Assembly: GCF_009928525.1 (NCBI RefSeq)
Contig: NZ_JAABOK010000005.1
Location: forward strand, 248,692 to 312,691
Direction: 5' to 3'
From: Chitinophaga solisilvae
GTDB taxonomy: Bacteria > Bacteroidota > Bacteroidia > Chitinophagales > Chitinophagaceae
Length of the DNA stretch: 64,000 nucleotides
Shown here: in pieces, positions 60,724 to 64,000 of the stretch
Position numbering within the stretch: position 1 is the stretch's first letter
How the letters are laid out: each line of letters begins with the position of its first letter
Position numbers and translations under genes: made by a program
Notes under the pieces: model-generated
The model's input: the letters and a program-made list of their open reading frames with translations, nothing else
What the model was told of the DNA's origin: nothing
Databases searched by the model: none

Positions 60724-62232
60724 TTATGCGTTTTCATCGTCGTCTTCTGTCCATGCCTGTGCTGCTCTGATAGCGCGTTTCCAGTCTTTACAGTATTTAC
60801 TTTGCTGCTGCGGGTCCATGGAGGGATCGAAGGTGGCGTCAATTTTCCATTGAGCGGCGATGCTGTCGATATTATCCCAGAAGCCTACTGCGAGTCCGGC
60901 GAGATAGGCTGCGCCGAGGGCAGTGGTTTCGGTGATGACAGGGCGTACCACCCTGATCTGCAGGAGATCGGCCTGGAACTGCATGAGCAGGTTATTACGG
61001 GTAGCGCCGCCATCCACGCGGAGTTCTGTGATGGGCATACCGGCATCGCGTTCCATGGCTTTGAGTACATCCATTGTCTGGAAGGCAATACTGTCGAGCG
61101 CGGCGCGGGCTACGTGTGCGGCGCCGGAGCCACGGGTAAGGCCTACCATGGTGCCTCTGGCATGCTGATTCCAGTAGGGGGCGCCTAATCCTGCGAAGGC
61201 GGGTACAAAGTATACGCCGTCGCTGTGCGGTACGGTAGCGGCCAGTTTTTCCACATCTGCAGAATGCCTGATGATGCCGAGTCCGTCGCGCAGCCACTGT
61301 ACTACTGCGCCACCTATGAATATGCTGCCTTCCAGCGCATAGGTGGTTTGGCCATTGATTTGCCAGGCAACGGTAGTGAGGAGGTTATTCTGCGATGGGA
61401 TGGGCTTATCGCCGGTATTCAGTACCATGAAGCATCCGGTGCCGTAGGTGTTTTTTATCATGCCCGGTGCGGTGCACAGCTGACCAAAGAGAGCTGCCTG
61501 CTGGTCGCCGGCAATACCGGCAATGGGAATGCGGTAGGGGGTAAGGTTCGCTTCTGAGTAGCCGTATACCTCGCTGGATGATTTCACCTCCGGCAGCATG
61601 GAAGCGGGGATGTTGAAGAGGCTGAGCAGTTCTTCATCCCATTTCATATCATGAATATTGAACAGCAGGGTACGGGAGGCATTGGATACGTCGGTAATGT
61701 GCAGCTGGCTGTTGGAGAAGTTCCAGGTGAGCCAGCTGTCTACGGTGCCGAAGGCAAGTTCGCCATTCTCCGCGCGCTGGCGTGCGCCGGGGATATTATC
61801 CAGCAGCCATTTCACTTTGGTAGCGGAGAAATAGGCATCTATCCGCAGGCCTGTTTTATTTTTGATGAAGTCTTCCCTGCCTGATTTTTTCAGTTCATCG
61901 CAATAGGCAGCTGTGCGGCGGTCCTGCCAGACGATAGCGTTATGGATGGGTTTACCGGTTTTGCGGTCCCATACGATAGTGGTTTCCCGCTGGTTGGTGA
62001 TGCCGATGGCGGCCACATTATCCCCGGAAATTCTGGCTTTCAGCAGGGCTTCGGCGGCAACGCTGGCCTGCGAGGTCCATATTTCCATAGCATCGTGTTC
62101 TACCCATCCGGGTTGTGGAAATATTTGTTTGAATTCTTTTTGTGCGGTGGCAATGATGCTGCCCTGGTGGTCGAAGACGATAGCGCGTGAGCTGGTAGTG
62201 CCCTGATCCAGCGAAAGAATATATTTCCCCAT
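60724..62232 (-). CDS. glpK: Glycerol kinase
   Basis: Phosphorylates glycerol to sn-glycerol-3-phosphate with ATP. ATG at 62232 ([20 protein letters not shown]) gives 502 residues, the normal length; an upstream start would add nine. FGGY-family motifs: '[15 protein letters not shown]' (phosphate 1), '[20 protein letters not shown]', '[13 protein letters not shown]', '[12 protein letters not shown]' and '[20 protein letters not shown]' (adenosine site). Intact. Forms an operon with glpF downstream; the transaldolase-like gene upstream ends in its own terminator. Confidence 0.96.
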   Translation of the reverse strand: MGKYILSLDQGTTSSRAIVFDHQGSIIATAQKEFKQIFPQPGWVEHDAMEIWTSQASVAAEALLKARISGDNVAAIGITNQRETTIVWDRKTGKPIHNAIVWQDRRTAAYCDELKKSGREDFIKNKTGLRIDAYFSATKVKWLLDNIPGARQRAENGELAFGTVDSWLTWNFSNSQLHITDVSNASRTLLFNIHDMKWDEELLSLFNIPASMLPEVKSSSEVYGYSEANLTPYRIPIAGIAGDQQAALFGQLCTAPGMIKNTYGTGCFMVLNTGDKPIPSQNNLLTTVAWQINGQTTYALEGSIFIGGAVVQWLRDGLGIIRHSADVEKLAATVPHSDGVYFVPAFAGLGAPYWNQHARGTMVGLTRGSGAAHVARAALDSIAFQTMDVLKAMERDAGMPITELRVDGGATRNNLLMQFQADLLQIRVVRPVITETTALGAAYLAGLAVGFWDNIDSIAAQWKIDATFDPSMDPQQQSKYCKDWKRAIRAAQAWTEDDDENA

Positions 62233-62259
62233 GCCCGTTAACGATTTAATGTATAACAA

Positions 62260-62301
62260 TTTACAAAAAAAATCCCCGGCGCAATCAACTGCACCGGGGA
62301 T
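62260..62301 (-). terminator. Rho-independent terminator of the transaldolase-like gene
   Basis: ATCCCCGG (62272-62279) and CCGGGGAT (62294-62301), with GCA/TGC inside, form the stem. On the minus strand it is followed by TTTTTTTGTAA. Confidence 0.88.
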
Positions 62302-62326
62302 ACACCATCTAAAAAATATATTGTGA

Positions 62327-62977
62327 TTACATTTTCTTCGCGTCTTCCAGGAACTTAGCCAGGCCGATATCTGTTAACGGATGTTTCAGCAGGCCGAGGA
62401 TAGAATCTAACGGGCATGTACATACGTCGGCGCCTACTTCTGCACATTTCACAATGTGGAGTGCGCTACGGATGGATGCGGCGAGGATTTCAGTTTTGAA
62501 GCCCTGGAGGGCATAGATCTGGGCGATCTGGGCAATCAGCTCAACGCCATCCCAGTTGCTGTCATCGATACGACCGATAAACGGAGAAACATAGGCAGCG
62601 CCGGCTTTAGCAGCCAGGATAGCCTGACCTGCAGAAAATACCAGTGTGCAGTTGGTTCTGATACCGTTTTCAGTGAACCATTTGATAGCTTTTACGCCGT
62701 CTTTGATCATCGGCACTTTCACCACGATGTTCGGATGAATAGCCGCCAGTTTTTTACCTTCTTCAATGATAGACTGAAAGTCTGTAGAAAATACTTCCGC
62801 GCTCACGTCGCCGTCAACGATTTCGCAGATGGCTTCATAGTGCTTTAAAATAGCCTCTTCTCCCTTAATACCTTCTTTGGCCATCAGGGTAGGATTGGTA
62901 GTAACGCCGTCCAGAACGCCGAGATCATGCGCTTCCTGTATCTGCGCAAGATTAGCCGTATCGATAAAGAATTTCAT
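62327..62977 (-). CDS. Transaldolase / fructose-6-phosphate aldolase-like protein
   Basis: 216-residue TIM-barrel class I aldolase of the short transaldolase subfamily (TalC/MipB/FSA type). It begins [20 protein letters not shown] with '[13 protein letters not shown]' (substrate Asn/Thr), Schiff-base Lys87 in '[12 protein letters not shown]' and '[16 protein letters not shown]'. Short members include true transaldolases and fructose-6-phosphate aldolases; the two cannot be separated with confidence here, so no symbol is given. Probably works in the non-oxidative pentose phosphate pathway. Monocistronic. Confidence 0.9.
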   Translation of the reverse strand: MKFFIDTANLAQIQEAHDLGVLDGVTTNPTLMAKEGIKGEEAILKHYEAICEIVDGDVSAEVFSTDFQSIIEEGKKLAAIHPNIVVKVPMIKDGVKAIKWFTENGIRTNCTLVFSAGQAILAAKAGAAYVSPFIGRIDDSNWDGVELIAQIAQIYALQGFKTEILAASIRSALHIVKCAEVGADVCTCPLDSILGLLKHPLTDIGLAKFLEDAKKM

Positions 62978-63099
62978 ACTATTAAAAATTAGTTTGTCAG
63001 GATTAATTCGTCTTTAGCGGAGTACACTTGTCATTAGCGCAAGAGGTGAGAAAATAGCAACCAGACGACTATTGACGAGCGACTAATGACCTTAAAAAA

Positions 63100-63199
63100 A
63101 GAAAGGCAAGTTACTTATATCGCACCGCTTCAACCACCTACCCTTGCTACATTCCTGTCCTGGGGGAGTTCAGCAGGAGCTGGTCGTATAAGACTTGCC
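63100..63199 (-). ncRNA. ffs: Signal recognition particle RNA (4.5S-like, small type)
   Basis: On the minus strand the RNA starts near 63199 with GGCAAGTCTTATACGACCAG and contains the SRP domain IV hallmark: CCAGGACAGGAATGTAGCAA followed by GGGTAGG, i.e. the asymmetric GGAA-side and AGCA internal loops that bind Ffh. The ends pair: GGCAAGT...TATA at 5' with TATAAGTAACTTGCC at 3'. A U-rich tail (TTTCTTTTTTT) terminates it. About 100 nt, the small bacterial type without an Alu domain. The upstream promoter is consensus. It lies in a 456-bp gap with no protein gene. Confidence 0.9.
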
Positions 63200-63204
63200 G
63201 GTTG

Positions 63205-63235
63205 CAAAGGTAATGCAATCCGCTGAAAATCCAAA
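63205..63235 (-). promoter_or_regulatory. ffs promoter, near-consensus
   Basis: On the minus strand TTTG (63235-63232), 19 nt, then TACCTTTG (63212-63205): the ideal Bacteroidota -33/-7 promoter, with the inferred start about 6 nt further on. Confidence 0.88.
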
Positions 63236-63433
63236 TTTTGTGCAAAAAATATCAAAAAAATATTCATCTCTTCCCCTTTTTTACGTGCCGTAATTTCCCA
63301 TTTCAGTGAACTATTATGTTGCCGCAATTGTTATGCCCAAATAGAAATCAGTTGTTCTAAACCTAATACTGGCGGACACTACAGCCCCCAGCCGACCGTC
63401 AGACCATTATTTATTCACCCTAAAAAAGTTGTT

Positions 63434-63862
63434 ATGGATTATTCTCAGGATTATGGCGCTTTTTTTTCTGTTCCATTCATTTTATTCTCTCTGGCCGTCT
63501 GTGTATTTACCATTATCTGCCACTGGAAGGTATATCAGAAAGCCGGTTACAAGGGCTGGGAATGCATTATTCCCATTTATAACATTTACATTTTACTGAA
63601 GATTGTAGGCAAACCATGGTGGTGGCTGATCCTGTTCTGTATTCCTTTCGTTAACATCATCTTTGCCATCTGGACCACCAATCTGCTGAGCCTCAGCTTT
63701 GGCAAATCCACCGCCTTTACGCTCGGATTGATATTCCTGAGCATTATCTTTGTGGCCATCCTGGCATTTGACCGTACCGTCATTTATCGGGGACCGGCCG
63801 GAAATCCTGATGTGATTAATCCTTTGGACGATATTAATTCCATCGGGAAGAAAGCCGTGTGA
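63434..63862 (+). CDS. DUF5684 domain membrane protein (putative signal peptidase I-related)
   Basis: 142 residues with three transmembrane helices, near 10-30 ('VPFILFSLAVCVFTIICHWK'), ~50-85 and ~92-112. The core 'WKVYQKAGYKGWECIIPIYN' followed by 'LLKIVGKPWWWLILFCIPFV' is the DUF5684 signature (a 'KAG...W.a.iPiyn' motif). In some Bacteroidota the domain is found next to or fused with signal peptidase I, but no catalytic Ser/Lys dyad is present here, so it is not a peptidase. It may be cotranscribed with the next, truncated gene 29 bp downstream. Confidence 0.82.
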   Translation: MDYSQDYGAFFSVPFILFSLAVCVFTIICHWKVYQKAGYKGWECIIPIYNIYILLKIVGKPWWWLILFCIPFVNIIFAIWTTNLLSLSFGKSTAFTLGLIFLSIIFVAILAFDRTVIYRGPAGNPDVINPLDDINSIGKKAV

Positions 63863-63891
63863 TATTATCCGTTTAACTTTATCCACTAACC

Positions 63892-64000
63892 ATGCAATCA
63901 TCCTCCCTCCCTGACGGGAAAGACCTGCTGCGCGACCTGAGCGACGAACAACAGTACGAAGTAGCTACCCGGGAACAACGCTTTATCAACTTTCTGATAG
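63892..64000 (+). CDS. N-terminal end of an RDD-like membrane protein (partial)
   Basis: Only 36 codons lie in the window: MQSSSLPDGKDLLRDLSDEQ, then QYEVATREQRFINFLI. The ending 'ATREQRFINFLID' resembles the cytosolic lead and first conserved segment (R-x-x-N-x-L-I-D) of RDD-family proteins, whose first membrane helix would follow. Starts 29 bp after the DUF5684 gene on the same strand. Truncated by the window end; family call is tentative. Confidence 0.55.
   Translation, partial: MQSSSLPDGKDLLRDLSDEQQYEVATREQRFINFLI

Larger units (their letters stand above)
62978..63433. other. 456-bp gap holding only the SRP RNA gene
   Basis: The ffs gene and its promoter occupy 63100-63235. Between 62978 and 63099 I see only the upstream region of the transaldolase-like gene. 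From 63236 to 63433 there is the upstream region of the next gene, without a clear promoter box. Confidence 0.6.

Noticed and set aside
63130..63327. A 65-codon minus-strand open frame in the ffs region
   Set aside because: It overlaps the SRP RNA and its promoter; the RNA explains the sequence better.

Overview
This is a 64 kb chromosomal window from a member of the Bacteroidota, most likely Chitinophagaceae (Chitinophaga or a close relative). The evidence is a TTTG / TAnnTTTG promoter grammar (near-ideal in front of the SRP RNA), few Shine-Dalgarno signals, a type III glutamine synthetase, a TamL-type outer-membrane assembly lipoprotein, a DUF5103 type IX secretion plug protein, a single-chain E1 alpha-beta ketoacid dehydrogenase, PafA alkaline phosphatase, a TonB receptor with a carboxypeptidase-like N-terminal domain, and a DUF5684 protein. 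The genus call rests on resemblance, not on a search.

Layout. 1-6.5 kb: end of the spc operon and the alpha operon (rplO end, secY, map, infA, rpmJ, rpsM, rpsK, rpsD, rpoA, rplQ), with unusually wide, hairpin-bearing junctions. 6.6-24 kb: a zinc-ribbon membrane protein, carA behind a candidate attenuator, an aminotransferase, a DUF1573 protein, fused E1, a 2-hydroxyacid dehydrogenase, a response regulator, yebC, transporters (APC, DAACS, MFS), dedA, a MarR regulator, mdh and a thioredoxin-like protein. 24-33 kb: efp-accB-accC, a YD-repeat lipoprotein, glnA type III and purL. 33-45 kb: a PepSY/TonB-receptor iron-type operon, an alpha-oxoamine synthase, pafA, an enoyl-CoA hydratase, small secreted proteins, a TPR protein, a ComA-like phosphosulfolactate synthase and aroE. 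45.8-47.3 kb: a complete IS4-family element with a 10-bp target duplication at the aroE stop codon. 47-64 kb: a methyltransferase, truB, tamL, trmH plus two overlapping lipoprotein genes, a LolC/E-like permease, the T9SS plug, NDH-2, glpK-glpF, a transaldolase-like gene, the SRP RNA (ffs) and membrane proteins.

The most unusual structure is not a gene. Long nested palindromes (roughly 80-220 bp) sit at gene 3' ends and between genes. They are built from iterated short words: family A from 7-mers of the GAATTAC/GAATTGC type, family B from TTTGAGAT and AAATAACT words. Copies differ from each other by changes made together in both arms, so the fold is conserved while the sequence drifts. At least eight occur here, plus a solitary half element.

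Other points of note: an EF-P whose tip loop carries Arg32 (the rhamnosylated-EF-P type) rather than a KPGKG loop; a ComA homologue and a serine-palmitoyltransferase-like enzyme in one window (possible sulfonolipid chemistry); a duplicated hairpin module downstream of carA; a candidate small RNA near 36.8-37.0 kb; and possibly leaderless truB and trmH transcripts.
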